A stretch of DNA of 53,469 nucleotides from Candidatus Jordarchaeia archaeon (GTDB taxonomy: Archaea > Asgardarchaeota > Jordiarchaeia > Jordiarchaeales > Jordiarchaeaceae), in contig JAHQXB010000106.1 in assembly GCA_029856435.1 (NCBI GenBank), positions 1-53,469 of the forward strand, read 5' to 3'. Under the pieces are notes generated by a model that worked only from the letters and a program-made list of their open reading frames with translations, had not been told where the DNA came from and made no database searches. The position numbers were made by a program, and so were the translations under genes. Positions 33,925 through 43,119 of the stretch are shown here, in pieces (position 1 is the stretch's first letter; every line of letters starts with the position of its first letter).

Positions 33925-33938
33925 TATCTATAAAAAGA
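33925..33938 (+). promoter_or_regulatory. Probable TATA box of the 33986 coiled-coil gene
   Basis: TATCTATAAAAAGA lies about 50-60 bases before the ATG, which is preceded by a strong GGAGGGGT ribosome site at 33973-33980. Confidence 0.45.
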
Positions 33939-33985
33939 ACAAAAGTAATATATTTTATCATACTCCTTGCTAGGAGGGGTAGAAA

Positions 33986-34972
33986 ATGAGTACTAGAGAG
34001 CGACTAAATAAGTTAAGAAGCGAGATTGATGAGTTGTTGAATGAGGTTGAAAAAACTACTGAATTCAAGGTGGTTCTAGAGAGGATTCAACAACTGGAAA
34101 CAAAGATGGATAAAATCGATGAAATAGAAGAGCGACTAAAAAGCAGACCTGTGACTGAAACAGTGGTAGAAACAGAAAATATTTTAGGAAAAATAGGCGA
34201 TTTGGATTCCAAAATTATGGGAATAAGAGAAGATATTTCTATACTTAAAAAAGAAGTTAAAGAAGAAATCAAATCTCTTCGAGCACAAGTAGCGAATATA
34301 ATTGAAGCAATAATAGATCTCGTGAAAACCGTAGCCCCCGAAATCGTAAAGCCCGAAACAGGCCCCCTTACAAAAACCCAAGAAAAAATTCCAGAAGAAA
34401 AACCTTTACCTGAAACCTGGGAACACCAACAACCTCTATTAGAAAAACCTGAGGAAGCCATTCTAACTGAAAAGGTTCCCCAAACTGCAGAAATGATAGA
34501 AATCGAATCTCCACCTGTGGAGCAACCTAGAGAATCCCCAACATTCTTGACTCGCCTCAAAGAGGAAGAACTTCCAGAAAAAATTGAGGAAGCGCCTACC
34601 AAAAAAGAGTTTGCAGAGTTTAGCGAAGCAGAAGGTTTAAGTGTAAAGGAGGGGCTGGAAAAGCCCGAGTCAGACCTTGATAGCTTACTAACAGAGGAGG
34701 ATAAAAAACTACTAAGAAATCTTGGACTAGACATGTTAGATTACGTAAAGGGAAAAAAAGTAAAACTTTCAAGTGAGGATAGGGCCCCCGCCTATGTTCA
34801 ACTAACAAACTTGGAGACAAAAAAGCTGAAACTTGAGAGAGAAATAAGTGATCTTAAAACCATGATTAAGGCGGGCTTCGGGTCACCAGAAGATGAAAAA
34901 AGATTAAACGATAAAATTAGAGAAAAAGAAGAAATTGAGAAACAAATTAGAGATATAGAGAATAGTCTTTGA
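33986..34972 (+). CDS. Coiled-coil protein with Pro/Glu-rich middle, hypothetical
   Basis: A 328-residue protein. Residues 1-115 form a coiled coil (heptads in LNKLRSEIDELLNEVEKT and following helices). Residues about 120-225 are a disordered, Pro/Glu/Thr-rich stretch. The C-terminus has a helical segment with LTEEDKKLLRNLGLDMLDYV, then a second coiled coil. No family recognised. It has a strong ribosome site, so it is likely well expressed. With the neighbouring coiled-coil genes it may form a filament- or scaffold-like system, which is inference. Confidence 0.65.
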   Translation: MSTRERLNKLRSEIDELLNEVEKTTEFKVVLERIQQLETKMDKIDEIEERLKSRPVTETVVETENILGKIGDLDSKIMGIREDISILKKEVKEEIKSLRAQVANIIEAIIDLVKTVAPEIVKPETGPLTKTQEKIPEEKPLPETWEHQQPLLEKPEEAILTEKVPQTAEMIEIESPPVEQPRESPTFLTRLKEEELPEKIEEAPTKKEFAEFSEAEGLSVKEGLEKPESDLDSLLTEEDKKLLRNLGLDMLDYVKGKKVKLSSEDRAPAYVQLTNLETKKLKLEREISDLKTMIKAGFGSPEDEKRLNDKIREKEEIEKQIRDIENSL

Positions 34973-35179
34973 TTCTAGTAGAAAAAAGAGTTTGCTCTTT
35001 CTAAAAACTCTACATTTTGGATTATTGACATTACTATCTAAAAAGCGTTTATACAACCTCCTACCTACTCACTCTAGTTAAGTAGTAAATCTAATACGAT
35101 AATATGCGGGGAATTTCTAAAAACAAGAGGATAGTAGTTTACTTTCTGAAATTTTTCCAAACTTCGCTGTTTCAGAAAA

Positions 35180-36166
35180 TTAGATTTTTTTGTTTTCTAT
35201 CTCTTCCAGAGGTAGAACTTGCCGCACGGGGTGAACTACTATTCCTTGGGCTAATTTTCTTAGAATCGGTATTAGTTTAATTAAGTCCTCCTTAGCTATT
35301 ACAGTATTTAATGCGAACCATCCTTCAGCTCCTGCTAGCGGTGATATGGTTGGGCGTTTAAGAGCCGGTAGCTGCTCTAGAAGTGCCTCAATGTTTTCTT
35401 CTTTGACGTTCATGAAGATATGTAGCTTTTTCCTAGCTTCTACCGCGCCTAAAATGAGGGTCATGACATCTCGGATTTTTTCTTCTTTCCATTTTTCCTT
35501 AAGGGTCTTTTTGTTTGCTATGAGTACCGCTTGTGACTGGTATAATACTTCAATTATTTTTAATTCGTTGCTCTTTAGAGTGGTTCCCGTTTCGGTGTTG
35601 TCGACTATGGCATCGGCGTCTTCGGGAGGTTTTGCTTCAGTAGCGCCAAAGGAGAGCATAATTTTAACATTTGGGTTTTGTCCATAGCGGGACCAAGGGG
35701 TTATTACTTCTGGGGTTTTGTTTCCGTAGTGTTTTTGATACTCTTTATTTTCCATTATGTATCTTGAGGAAATGTTTATATACTCTGTTGCAATTCGAAT
35801 AGGTTTCCCGTTGCTACTGAATTCTCTTATTAGTTCGGATAGGTTGTTTATCTTTTCCCAAGAATTTGGCACTGCCATTACTATACTAACTTTACCGTAA
35901 TCTAATTCTGAGAGTATTTTTACGTCGGCGCCTGTTTCATCAACCCAGTCTTTTCCTGCTATTCCTAGTTCATGTGCTCCCTCTTGAATTAGGGTTGGTA
36001 TCTCTTGGGGTCTAAGTAGTTTAAGGCTAATTTCTGGATCGTTTATCCAAGGGCGGTAGGAGCGTTCTACAGCTTTAATACTATATCCTGCTTGTTCGAG
36101 AAGTTGTAGTGTGGCATCTTGTAGCGATCCTTTCGGGATAACGAATTTTAGTTTGGGTGCATTCAT
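35180..36166 (-). CDS. hisG: ATP phosphoribosyltransferase, long form
   Basis: It catalyses the first step of histidine synthesis, joining ATP and PRPP. The 328 residues include the catalytic HisG part (VIPKGSLQDATLQLLEQAGY, ELGIAGKDWV, and the PRPP loop DAIVDNTETGTTL), plus a C-terminal regulatory domain of about 80 residues, so it is the long form that is normally feedback-inhibited by histidine without HisZ. ATG 36166 has AGGTGAG upstream and a TATA box. No other histidine gene is nearby, so it stands alone. Confidence 0.92.
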   Translation of the reverse strand: MNAPKLKFVIPKGSLQDATLQLLEQAGYSIKAVERSYRPWINDPEISLKLLRPQEIPTLIQEGAHELGIAGKDWVDETGADVKILSELDYGKVSIVMAVPNSWEKINNLSELIREFSSNGKPIRIATEYINISSRYIMENKEYQKHYGNKTPEVITPWSRYGQNPNVKIMLSFGATEAKPPEDADAIVDNTETGTTLKSNELKIIEVLYQSQAVLIANKKTLKEKWKEEKIRDVMTLILGAVEARKKLHIFMNVKEENIEALLEQLPALKRPTISPLAGAEGWFALNTVIAKEDLIKLIPILRKLAQGIVVHPVRQVLPLEEIENKKI

Positions 36167-36200
36167 TTAATCTCACCTGGGCCGCTGGAAAACTTTTAGA

Positions 36201-36215
36201 TTTACTTATATATCA
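36201..36215 (-). promoter_or_regulatory. Probable TATA box of hisG
   Basis: On the minus strand TGATATATAAGTAAA lies about 35-50 bases before the hisG ATG. AGGTGAG at about 36171-36178 is the ribosome site. Confidence 0.45.
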
Positions 36216-36321
36216 GAATAAATAAAAATGCTTGCTATAAGTGACTTTAAATTTATTTTTTAGCCTTGAGATTCTTGCAGAGTAATATTAATATCGTGTG
36301 TGGCTCAATAGATTTGAGAAT

Positions 36322-37299
36322 ATGATATTTAATAACGTTTCTTCGGTGTTGCCTTTGTCTAGAGGAATCAAGTTAGCTGAGAGTTGCGGTATTTACATAT
36401 ATTCTGTGGGTAGATTTGAGTATTTCTCCCTATTTAATTCTCCTTACTATGCTCATAATCATGGGGTTGCCATGGATCTTTACCTCGGCCCTGGAAATTT
36501 TGGAATTGAAGCTCCATGTCCAACTCCGGGAAGGGTAATCAGCATTCGGAAGGTTAGAGCGCCGACACGTAAAAATTTCGCAGCCGAAGAAACTGATTAT
36601 TTAATAATTCTTAAGAGCGAAGAAAACCCAAAATATTTAATCAAAATACTGCACATTAATCCCAAAGTAAAAATTGGTGATAGATTAGATGCGGGGGACT
36701 GTTTGGGAACATCAATTAGGAGCGGATTTTTTAATTTCTGGACAGACCCACATATTCATTTGGAAATAAGAGATCCTGAAGACCCTATAAGGGCGAGAGG
36801 ATCCCATCCTATACGTCTTCTGTCCCTAGAAAAGAAGGGATTAGTCCAGTCGAATAAAATTTTTGAGTGTAAGGTGGTAGATGTTCAAACAGATTACACT
36901 CTAGTGGAGCCCAATTCGAGTGTTATCCTTAAAATGGGAAATTTCAGTGGGTTTGTTGTATGCATCGGTGGGTGGCTGGGAATTCTTGACTGTGGATTGC
37001 CCCACTATGGTTTTGGAGGGGTTTTCTTAGAAGAGAATGATTTTGACCTAGGTCAAAAGGTTTTCATAGGAGATCTCCAAATTGGTAGTGTGGTTGAGAA
37101 ACAGCAAAACATTGGTGTGGTTAAACTTAACCCTCTTTCTATAAGTTTTGAAGGGAATGAATTGAGAGGGCTTTCCCTTTACATAAATTTAAAATCCCCG
37201 CTCATTAAACTCGTGCCTCCAAGAAGAGAGAAATTAGACCTTTGCGAAGGCGAAAAAATTTCGATAGTTATTGAACCTAAGGAGGGAGAAAAAAGGTAA
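36322..37299 (+). CDS. M23 (LytM-like) metallopeptidase-domain protein
   Basis: About 325 residues. The first half has the LytM/M23 beta-barrel hallmarks: HGVAMDLYLGPG (zinc-site His and Asp), APCPTPGRVISI, a GD-x4-GDCLG turn, and the HxH motif in DPHIHLEIR. The second half is beta-rich and unassigned. M23 enzymes cut peptidoglycan in bacteria; archaea mostly lack it, so the target is unknown. No signal peptide is evident, so it may act inside the cell. ATG 36322 is a weak choice; GTG 36298 is also open. Its stop overlaps the next start (TAATG). Confidence 0.68.
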   Translation: MIFNNVSSVLPLSRGIKLAESCGIYIYSVGRFEYFSLFNSPYYAHNHGVAMDLYLGPGNFGIEAPCPTPGRVISIRKVRAPTRKNFAAEETDYLIILKSEENPKYLIKILHINPKVKIGDRLDAGDCLGTSIRSGFFNFWTDPHIHLEIRDPEDPIRARGSHPIRLLSLEKKGLVQSNKIFECKVVDVQTDYTLVEPNSSVILKMGNFSGFVVCIGGWLGILDCGLPHYGFGGVFLEENDFDLGQKVFIGDLQIGSVVEKQQNIGVVKLNPLSISFEGNELRGLSLYINLKSPLIKLVPPRREKLDLCEGEKISIVIEPKEGEKR

Positions 37300-37571
37300 T
37301 GGGAAGTGCGGAGTTAAAAGTTCCAGAAGGGAAGTTGGTGGAAGCTATAGTGAAAATATCCCAAGGAAAAATTAAAGAGATACGCATAACTGGAGACTTT
37401 TATATGCATCCCGAGGAGCAAATCGAAAAACTGGAGAAAGCCCTTATAGGGGTACCCGTTGAAAAAGTAAATGAGGCCATTACTAAGTTTTTTAAGAAGA
37501 AGCGAATAACTCTGGTGGGTGTCAGGCCTGAAGACTTCGCCAAAGTAATCTTAATGGCTTCTCGCAAATAG
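37299..37571 (+). CDS. Detached lipoate-protein-ligase C-terminal domain (LplB-like)
   Basis: A 90-residue protein matching the accessory C-terminal domain of lipoate-protein ligase: PEGKLVEAIVKI, IRITGDFYMHPEEQIEKLE, and LVGVRPEDFAKVI. In some archaea this domain is a separate subunit (LplB) required by LplA to activate lipoate. The catalytic LplA is not in the window, so its partner lies elsewhere or the protein has another role. The start codon overlaps the stop of the M23-like gene (TAATG), which indicates translational coupling with an unrelated-looking protein. Confidence 0.78.
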   Translation: MGSAELKVPEGKLVEAIVKISQGKIKEIRITGDFYMHPEEQIEKLEKALIGVPVEKVNEAITKFFKKKRITLVGVRPEDFAKVILMASRK

Positions 37572-37588
37572 GTTTAAACCGCTTTAGA

Positions 37589-38887
37589 CTACTTTATGGT
37601 AGGTTCAGAGTGTGAAATACTTTGCGCCTTCAGAAGCTTTTGATTATATTTTTTGACCACAATATCAAGAATTCTAGACGCTATCACCCGTTTCGGACTA
37701 AGAGGAATGTGCGTTACCTCACCGTCTTTATCAATAACATAAACCTCGTTGCTATCAGCCGCGAACCCCGCGTTTTCCTTAGATACGTCATTTGCAACTA
37801 TGAGGTCTAGATTCGCCTTCTTAATTTTATTTAACGCGCAGCTTATCAACTCTTCCTTGGATTTGTTATACTCCGCCTTAAATCCTACTAGGAAGATGTC
37901 AGGAGCAACTTCCCGAACCGCATTAATTATTTTCGGTAAAGGAACTAATCTAACTATGAACTCCTCTTTTCCCGAGGGCGTTTTTGCGTCAATCTTCTTG
38001 TCAGGAGTATAATCGCTGACCGCAGCACTAGAAATCATTATATCATAATGCTCCTTCTTTAAGCTTGAAACCACAGCCTCAAGCATGTCTTGGGTTGACT
38101 CCACATTTATTACCTTAGTAAGTGGAGGAGGCTCCACAGAACCCGGCCCAAAAACTAGAGTTACCTCTGCTCCCCTCTGAACACACCCAATTGCAAGTGA
38201 AACGCCCATTTTACCAGAGCTGGGATTACTTATGAAACGTACAGCGTCTATGTACTCTCTAGTTGGGCCGGCTGTGATTAGCACTTTTAACCCTTTCATG
38301 TCCTTAGGTCTTGTTAAAACATCTATAACATAAGCTACTATCGTATCTATATGGGCAATCTTCGCCTTTCCCTCTTCAAATCTGGGGCCAACAAATTCTA
38401 TACCTATAGATTTTAGGCGATTAATATTTTCAAGAACAATTGGATGACGGAACATAGATTCATGCATAGCGGGGACAATTACTATAGGTATCCCAGCACC
38501 AATAGCGCTACTCACTACCGTTGTTGGAGGCGTATCATCTATCCCACAGGCAATTTTACTTATAGTATTGGCAGTCGCAGGAGCCACCAGAACCAACGAA
38601 GCAGTATCAGGATGATCACCAGCAAGTGATATATGTTCTACCTTTCCCGTCAGTTGGGTGACCACAGGGTTTCCCGTGGCCCACTGCATCAAATCCGGGG
38701 AAACAAGCCGAGTTGCTGCCGGGGACATAACTGCATAGACTTCTGCTCCAGCTCTCATTAGTTCACGAGCTATGATTGGGCACTCCATGGCGGCTACGCT
38801 ACCAGTAATGCAGAGAACAATCTTTTTTCCCTTCAGGACTTCACTTTTGGTTCCTATAATCTGTTTTGATGTGTGATTGTTTAGCAA
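37589..38887 (-). CDS. coaBC: Bifunctional phosphopantothenoylcysteine decarboxylase/synthetase
   Basis: It ligates cysteine to 4'-phosphopantothenate and decarboxylates the product to 4'-phosphopantetheine. The 432 residues have an N-terminal flavin-dependent decarboxylase domain (ITGSVAAMECPIIARELMRAGA, VAPATANTISKIACGIDDTP, VPAMHESMFRHP) and a C-terminal synthetase domain (LITAGPTREYIDAVRFISNPSSGKMG, and GFKAEYN later). TTG 38887 has AGGGGT upstream. It is divergent from the pantoate kinase gene, so two consecutive CoA modules share one intergenic region that contains a palindrome at 38914-38936. Confidence 0.93.
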   Translation of the reverse strand: MLNNHTSKQIIGTKSEVLKGKKIVLCITGSVAAMECPIIARELMRAGAEVYAVMSPAATRLVSPDLMQWATGNPVVTQLTGKVEHISLAGDHPDTASLVLVAPATANTISKIACGIDDTPPTTVVSSAIGAGIPIVIVPAMHESMFRHPIVLENINRLKSIGIEFVGPRFEEGKAKIAHIDTIVAYVIDVLTRPKDMKGLKVLITAGPTREYIDAVRFISNPSSGKMGVSLAIGCVQRGAEVTLVFGPGSVEPPPLTKVINVESTQDMLEAVVSSLKKEHYDIMISSAAVSDYTPDKKIDAKTPSGKEEFIVRLVPLPKIINAVREVAPDIFLVGFKAEYNKSKEELISCALNKIKKANLDLIVANDVSKENAGFAADSNEVYVIDKDGEVTHIPLSPKRVIASRILDIVVKKYNQKLLKAQSISHSEPTIK

Positions 38888-39302
38888 ATTGGAAACCCCT
38901 ACTGGCCTTAGAACACCGTTTAAAAATTTTACGGTGCTCCTTGGGTTTAAAAAAATTAAACGGCTATTTAAGTTTTAGGCACAAATAAAATGGATTGAAC
39001 ATAAATTACAGAAAATATTTATTTTTTATCTAATCTAAATAATATTTAAATTTTCGTCATATAAACGTTATGATAGAGGAAAAGGCGGTTCAATACAATG
39101 GCAAAAAGTCGGTTAAACTTTAAACCCTCCACCCTTTATCAAAATGTTTCACTCGCAATACACACTTGCTACCATCGCTCACAATTTCATCTGTTTATCT
39201 TACCATAATGCTTTTATTTATTGAAAAACTCGGTTCACTGACATAACTAGAAGTCCGCGCCTCTCTCCAAATATTTCAGGGTTATAAAAAGGAGGTTTGT
39301 TA
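38888..39302. other. Divergent regulatory region between CoA genes
   Basis: This 415-base AT-rich gap separates coaBC and pantoate kinase. It contains the palindrome at 38914-38936 and AT-rich promoter-like stretches on both sides. No gene is seen. Confidence 0.5.
38914..38936. promoter_or_regulatory. Palindrome overlapping the coaBC promoter
   Basis: CACCGT and ACGGTG flank an AT core, 27-49 bases upstream of the coaBC start. On the minus strand the core carries a TATA-like AAATTTTTAAA, so a bound dimer would block initiation. Operator function is inferred from position only. Confidence 0.4.
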
Positions 39303-40217
39303 TTGGAAGCTAAGGCCTTTTCACCCGGGCATATTACTTGCTTCTTCCAGATCTGTGATGCACCAATAGATCCCCTCTTGAAGGGCTCTAAGGGAGCTGG
39401 TTTCTCCATAGAGCACGGTATTATTACTAAGGTGCAGGTTACACCTTCAGACCACACCTCGATTGAAATCTCTATTAATGGTAAGGTGTGCGAGGCTAGG
39501 GTGACTGAGACAGTTGTAAGGTTGGCATTGGACCTAGCTCTCCAGAAACATGGTCAGGAGTACGATGTAAAAATAATACAGGAAATGCAGATTCCTGTGG
39601 GAGCAGGATATGGGGCCAGCGGTGCGGCGGCTCTGAGTACTGCCCTTGCACTTAACCAAGCTCTAAATTTGGGGTTGACAAAGAATAACAGTGCGCAACT
39701 GGCTCATATTTCAGAGGTTACCCACAAAACTGGTCTGGGTGACGTTATTGCACAGAATAGGGGTGGTATAGAAATTAGACTTAAGCCGGGCGCACCCGGA
39801 TATGGAGAGATAGATATAATACCCTCTGAATGTAATTTTGATGTGGTTTGTGGCTCCGTTGGAAAAATAGAGACAAAAGAAGTTCTCTCTAATCCTGAGA
39901 AAAGAAAAAGAATTAATGAAGCAGGCGACAAACTTGTGAAGGAGCTTTTAAATGAAGCTTCCATCCATAAATTGGTGTCCCTCTCAAAAAAGTTTACTAT
40001 GCAAACAGGCTTGGCTTCCCCCACCGTTATTAGAACAATTCGGAGCTTAGAGGATTCTGGATTCCCCTACTGTAGTATGGTTATGCTTGGACAGTCGGTT
40101 TTCTGCTTTGTTAGCGAGAAGGAGTCTAAGAACGTCTGCAACATTATCAAAGAATGTATGCCTAATGGAATTGTTTTCGTGTCAAAAATCGATAATTTGG
40201 GAGCAAGACTAATTTAG
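39303..40217 (+). CDS. Pantoate kinase (archaeal, GHMP family)
   Basis: This archaeal enzyme phosphorylates pantoate to 4-phosphopantoate with ATP, replacing the bacterial PanC/CoaA order. The 304 residues show GHMP-kinase features: AFSPGHITCFFQ at the N-terminus, the ATP loop PVGAGYGASGAAALSTALA, and TGLGDVIAQNRGG. TTG 39303 lies six bases after GGAGGT. The 4-phosphopantoate-beta-alanine ligase gene follows after 12 bases, so both steps are co-expressed. Confidence 0.92.
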   Translation: MEAKAFSPGHITCFFQICDAPIDPLLKGSKGAGFSIEHGIITKVQVTPSDHTSIEISINGKVCEARVTETVVRLALDLALQKHGQEYDVKIIQEMQIPVGAGYGASGAAALSTALALNQALNLGLTKNNSAQLAHISEVTHKTGLGDVIAQNRGGIEIRLKPGAPGYGEIDIIPSECNFDVVCGSVGKIETKEVLSNPEKRKRINEAGDKLVKELLNEASIHKLVSLSKKFTMQTGLASPTVIRTIRSLEDSGFPYCSMVMLGQSVFCFVSEKESKNVCNIIKECMPNGIVFVSKIDNLGARLI

Positions 40218-40229
40218 GAGGTAACATTA

Positions 40230-41006
40230 GTGAGTGAAATTCCCGATAATCATCCTCGTGCAGAATCCCTAAGAATAAGACATAGAATTATTGAGGGAAT
40301 GGAGCATAATGTGGTTGCTAAGGCTGGATTAATAGCTCATGGCAGAGGAGAAGCGTTTGACTACCTTTTGGGAGAAAAAACAACTCCTCCCGCCAGAAAG
40401 GCTATCAGAGCCGCCGCAGCGGCGCTGTTATTGTCTAAATATCCCGTTATCAGCGTTAATGGAAATTCTGCTGCTCTCACACCCAAAGAAATAGTTGAAC
40501 TTTCAGAGGTTTCGGGAGCCAAATTAGAGGTAAATATTTTTTACCGTAGTCCTGGACGCGTGGAAGCCATCAAAGAAGTTTTGGAAAAAGCGGGAGCCAA
40601 AGAGGTGCTGGGTGTAGGGGAAACCGCTGACGGCGTGATTCCCGAAATTTCAAGCATAAGAAGAGTTGTGGACAGAAGGGGGATTCTAATCGCAGACACC
40701 GTTCTGGTGCCCATAGAGGACGGTGACAGAACTCAAGCCTTAAGGAAAATGGGAAAAACCGTGATAGCTGTAGATCTTAACCCCCTGAGTAGAACTTCAC
40801 AATCTGCAAATATTACCATAGTTGATAATCACGTAAGATGCATGCCTCTACTAGTTGAGGAAGTCAAAAAACTAAAAAATGCTTCCAAAGAAGAACTGAA
40901 AAAAATCCTCGAAGAGTATGACAACCAAAAAGTCTTGGGAGAAATTTTAGAATTAATCCGAGACAGACTAACCGAAATCGCAAAGAAGGGCATCCAAGAC
41001 TACTAA
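40230..41006 (+). CDS. 4-phosphopantoate-beta-alanine ligase (archaeal phosphopantothenate synthetase)
   Basis: It condenses 4-phosphopantoate and beta-alanine to 4'-phosphopantothenate with ATP. The 258 residues match the archaeal PPS (former DUF137) family: [18 protein letters not shown] at the start, [41 protein letters not shown] and a [10 protein letters not shown] segment. GTG 40230 follows GGAGG. Beta-alanine may come from the decarboxylase at 44980-46161. It is the second gene of the pantoate kinase operon. Confidence 0.93.
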   Translation: MSEIPDNHPRAESLRIRHRIIEGMEHNVVAKAGLIAHGRGEAFDYLLGEKTTPPARKAIRAAAAALLLSKYPVISVNGNSAALTPKEIVELSEVSGAKLEVNIFYRSPGRVEAIKEVLEKAGAKEVLGVGETADGVIPEISSIRRVVDRRGILIADTVLVPIEDGDRTQALRKMGKTVIAVDLNPLSRTSQSANITIVDNHVRCMPLLVEEVKKLKNASKEELKKILEEYDNQKVLGEILELIRDRLTEIAKKGIQDY

Positions 41007-41229
41007 AATAACCCCGCTAAAAATAGATTAGGATTTATGCTTCGTTGAATTTCAACTCTCCACCATTTTTTTAAGGTGAGCAATGGTAAATCTTCCTCCA
41101 CGTTTCAAATACGTATAAATGTTTGAATCAAGAATGGCTAATGAGAATCGGAATATTAATCTGTGGAATGCTTTATGGAAACCCACCTTGTCTCCATTAG
41201 CATTTTCTGTATCTATAGGGTGAACAACT

Positions 41230-43119
41230 TTGAAAAAAATTACTATTCAATTTGAGCCAGAGGGTCGAAGAATCGAAACCGACTCTGAGCAGAAAATTCT
41301 GGACATCGCAGAAGCATTTGGAATCGACATTAGATCAGAATGTGGGGGGAAAGCTAGTTGTGGAAAATGCCGTATAATCATACAGGATCAGAGCAATGTT
41401 AGTGAAGTAATTGGCCTTGAGAGGAACCACCTGTCGGAAAGTGAAATTTCTGATGGTTACCGTTTAGCTTGCTGTACAATCGCTAAAGGCAACTTAGTTG
41501 TTGAAATTCCTGAGGAAAGCCGGATAAGAATTCGCAGAATTCAAATCACAGGTATGGAGCTTCCAGTAAAATTGGAGCCTCTAGTAAAAAAGTTTCACCT
41601 AATTCTGCCCAAGCCAACCCTCTATGATATCAGGCCAGATGCGGAGAGACTGCTCGACGCTTTAGAGAGTGAATATGGGCTCAAAAATATAAAGCTGAGC
41701 CAAAAAGTACTCAGCAACTTGCCTAGCATTTTAAGGGAAAAGAACTGGGACATCACTGCGGTTGTTTGGAATAATGAAAAACTTATTGCATTAGAGTCTG
41801 GAGATACCACTAGCACCCTCTATGGATTTGCGGTTGACATAGGAACCTCCAAAATTGTAGGGTATCTTGTGAATCTCATAAATGGCGAAACAGAGGAAAT
41901 CGTCTACATAGAAAATCCGCAAATAACCCATGGGGAGGACATAATGACAAGGATATCCTACACCCTTGAGGGGGAAAAAAACCTGCAAAGACTCCAGAGA
42001 CTTGTTGTGGGTGCCATAAATTCCCTAGTTAAACAGGCATGTAGCAAGGTGGGAATAACTAATAGAAATATTTACGAATTCACCATTGTTGGGAATACCG
42101 CAATGCATCACTTCTTTCTGGGAATTCAACCAAAATATGTATCCTACACCCCATATGTCCCTGCCGTGAAGAGCCCTCTAAATGTAAGAGCCTCAGACCT
42201 AAATCTCGCCTCGGCGCCGGAGGTAAACGTTTACGTATTACCATGCGTGGCTGGTTTTGTGGGAGCCGACGCAGTTGGAGACGTAATTGCCTCGGGCATA
42301 TGTGATAGTGAAGAACATTCGCTGCTCATCGATGTTGGAACCAATACCGAGGTTTTTGTAGGAAACAGTGAGAGCATACTCTCCTGCTCCTGTGCTTCGG
42401 GACCGGCTTTTGAAGGGGCACATATCAAATATGGAATGAAAGCTGTTACAGGAGCGATAGAAAAGATTAAAATTAACCCTGAAACTCTGGACGTTACCTA
42501 CAAAACAATAGGTAACGAACCCCCGGTAGGCATTTGCGGGTCCGGAATACTTGACGGTATATCTGAATTATTTAGGGCGGGAATAATAAACAATAGGGGA
42601 CGCTTCAACCAGATTGAGTGTGAACGTTTAAAACAACAAAACGGTAAAAAGGAGTTTGTTATCGCTTGGGGTAGTGAAACCATCACCGGCAAAAATATCA
42701 CAATAACCCAAGAGGACATAGGAGAAATACAACTAGCAAAAGGCGCAATACACACTGGAGTAGCCATAACTATGAGGAGAAGAGGATACACTAAGGATGA
42801 CTTGGACCACGTATATATAGCTGGGGCTTTCGGATACCATATAGACCCTCTAAGTGCTAAAACCATTGGAATGCTACCTGACATACCCACAGAAAAAATC
42901 AAATTTGTGGGAAACACTGCCGTTACAGGAGCCAAAATGTGTCTAATTTCCCGGGAAACTAGAGAAAAAGCCTACAATCTCTCAAAGAACATACAGTATC
43001 TTGAACTAGCCGTAGACCCTGACTTCCAAAAAGAATTTGTAAATTCCATGTACATACCCCACAAAAACATCGAAGAATACCCAACAATCCTCAAACTAAG
43101 AGAAAAAAGTGGCAATTAA
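41230..43119 (+). CDS. RamA/RACo-like ASKHA reductive activator of corrinoid proteins
   Basis: A 629-residue activator. Residues 1-95 form a plant-type 2Fe-2S domain (cysteines 38, 44, 47 and one in the RLACCT segment). A linker domain follows, then an ASKHA ATPase domain (AVDIGTSKIVGYLV near 200, LLIDVGTNTEVFVG near 360, and VYIAGAFGYHIDP near the end). Such proteins use ATP to reduce inactive Co(II) corrinoids in methyltransferase systems. No methyltransferase, corrinoid protein or CODH gene is adjacent, so its partner is elsewhere. TTG 41230 follows GGGTGA. Confidence 0.87.
   Translation: MKKITIQFEPEGRRIETDSEQKILDIAEAFGIDIRSECGGKASCGKCRIIIQDQSNVSEVIGLERNHLSESEISDGYRLACCTIAKGNLVVEIPEESRIRIRRIQITGMELPVKLEPLVKKFHLILPKPTLYDIRPDAERLLDALESEYGLKNIKLSQKVLSNLPSILREKNWDITAVVWNNEKLIALESGDTTSTLYGFAVDIGTSKIVGYLVNLINGETEEIVYIENPQITHGEDIMTRISYTLEGEKNLQRLQRLVVGAINSLVKQACSKVGITNRNIYEFTIVGNTAMHHFFLGIQPKYVSYTPYVPAVKSPLNVRASDLNLASAPEVNVYVLPCVAGFVGADAVGDVIASGICDSEEHSLLIDVGTNTEVFVGNSESILSCSCASGPAFEGAHIKYGMKAVTGAIEKIKINPETLDVTYKTIGNEPPVGICGSGILDGISELFRAGIINNRGRFNQIECERLKQQNGKKEFVIAWGSETITGKNITITQEDIGEIQLAKGAIHTGVAITMRRRGYTKDDLDHVYIAGAFGYHIDPLSAKTIGMLPDIPTEKIKFVGNTAVTGAKMCLISRETREKAYNLSKNIQYLELAVDPDFQKEFVNSMYIPHKNIEEYPTILKLREKSGN

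Noticed and set aside
41090..41130. Inverted repeat TTCAAA...TTTGAA before the RamA-like gene
   Set aside because: It is short, AT-rich and more than 100 bases from the start; it could occur by chance.
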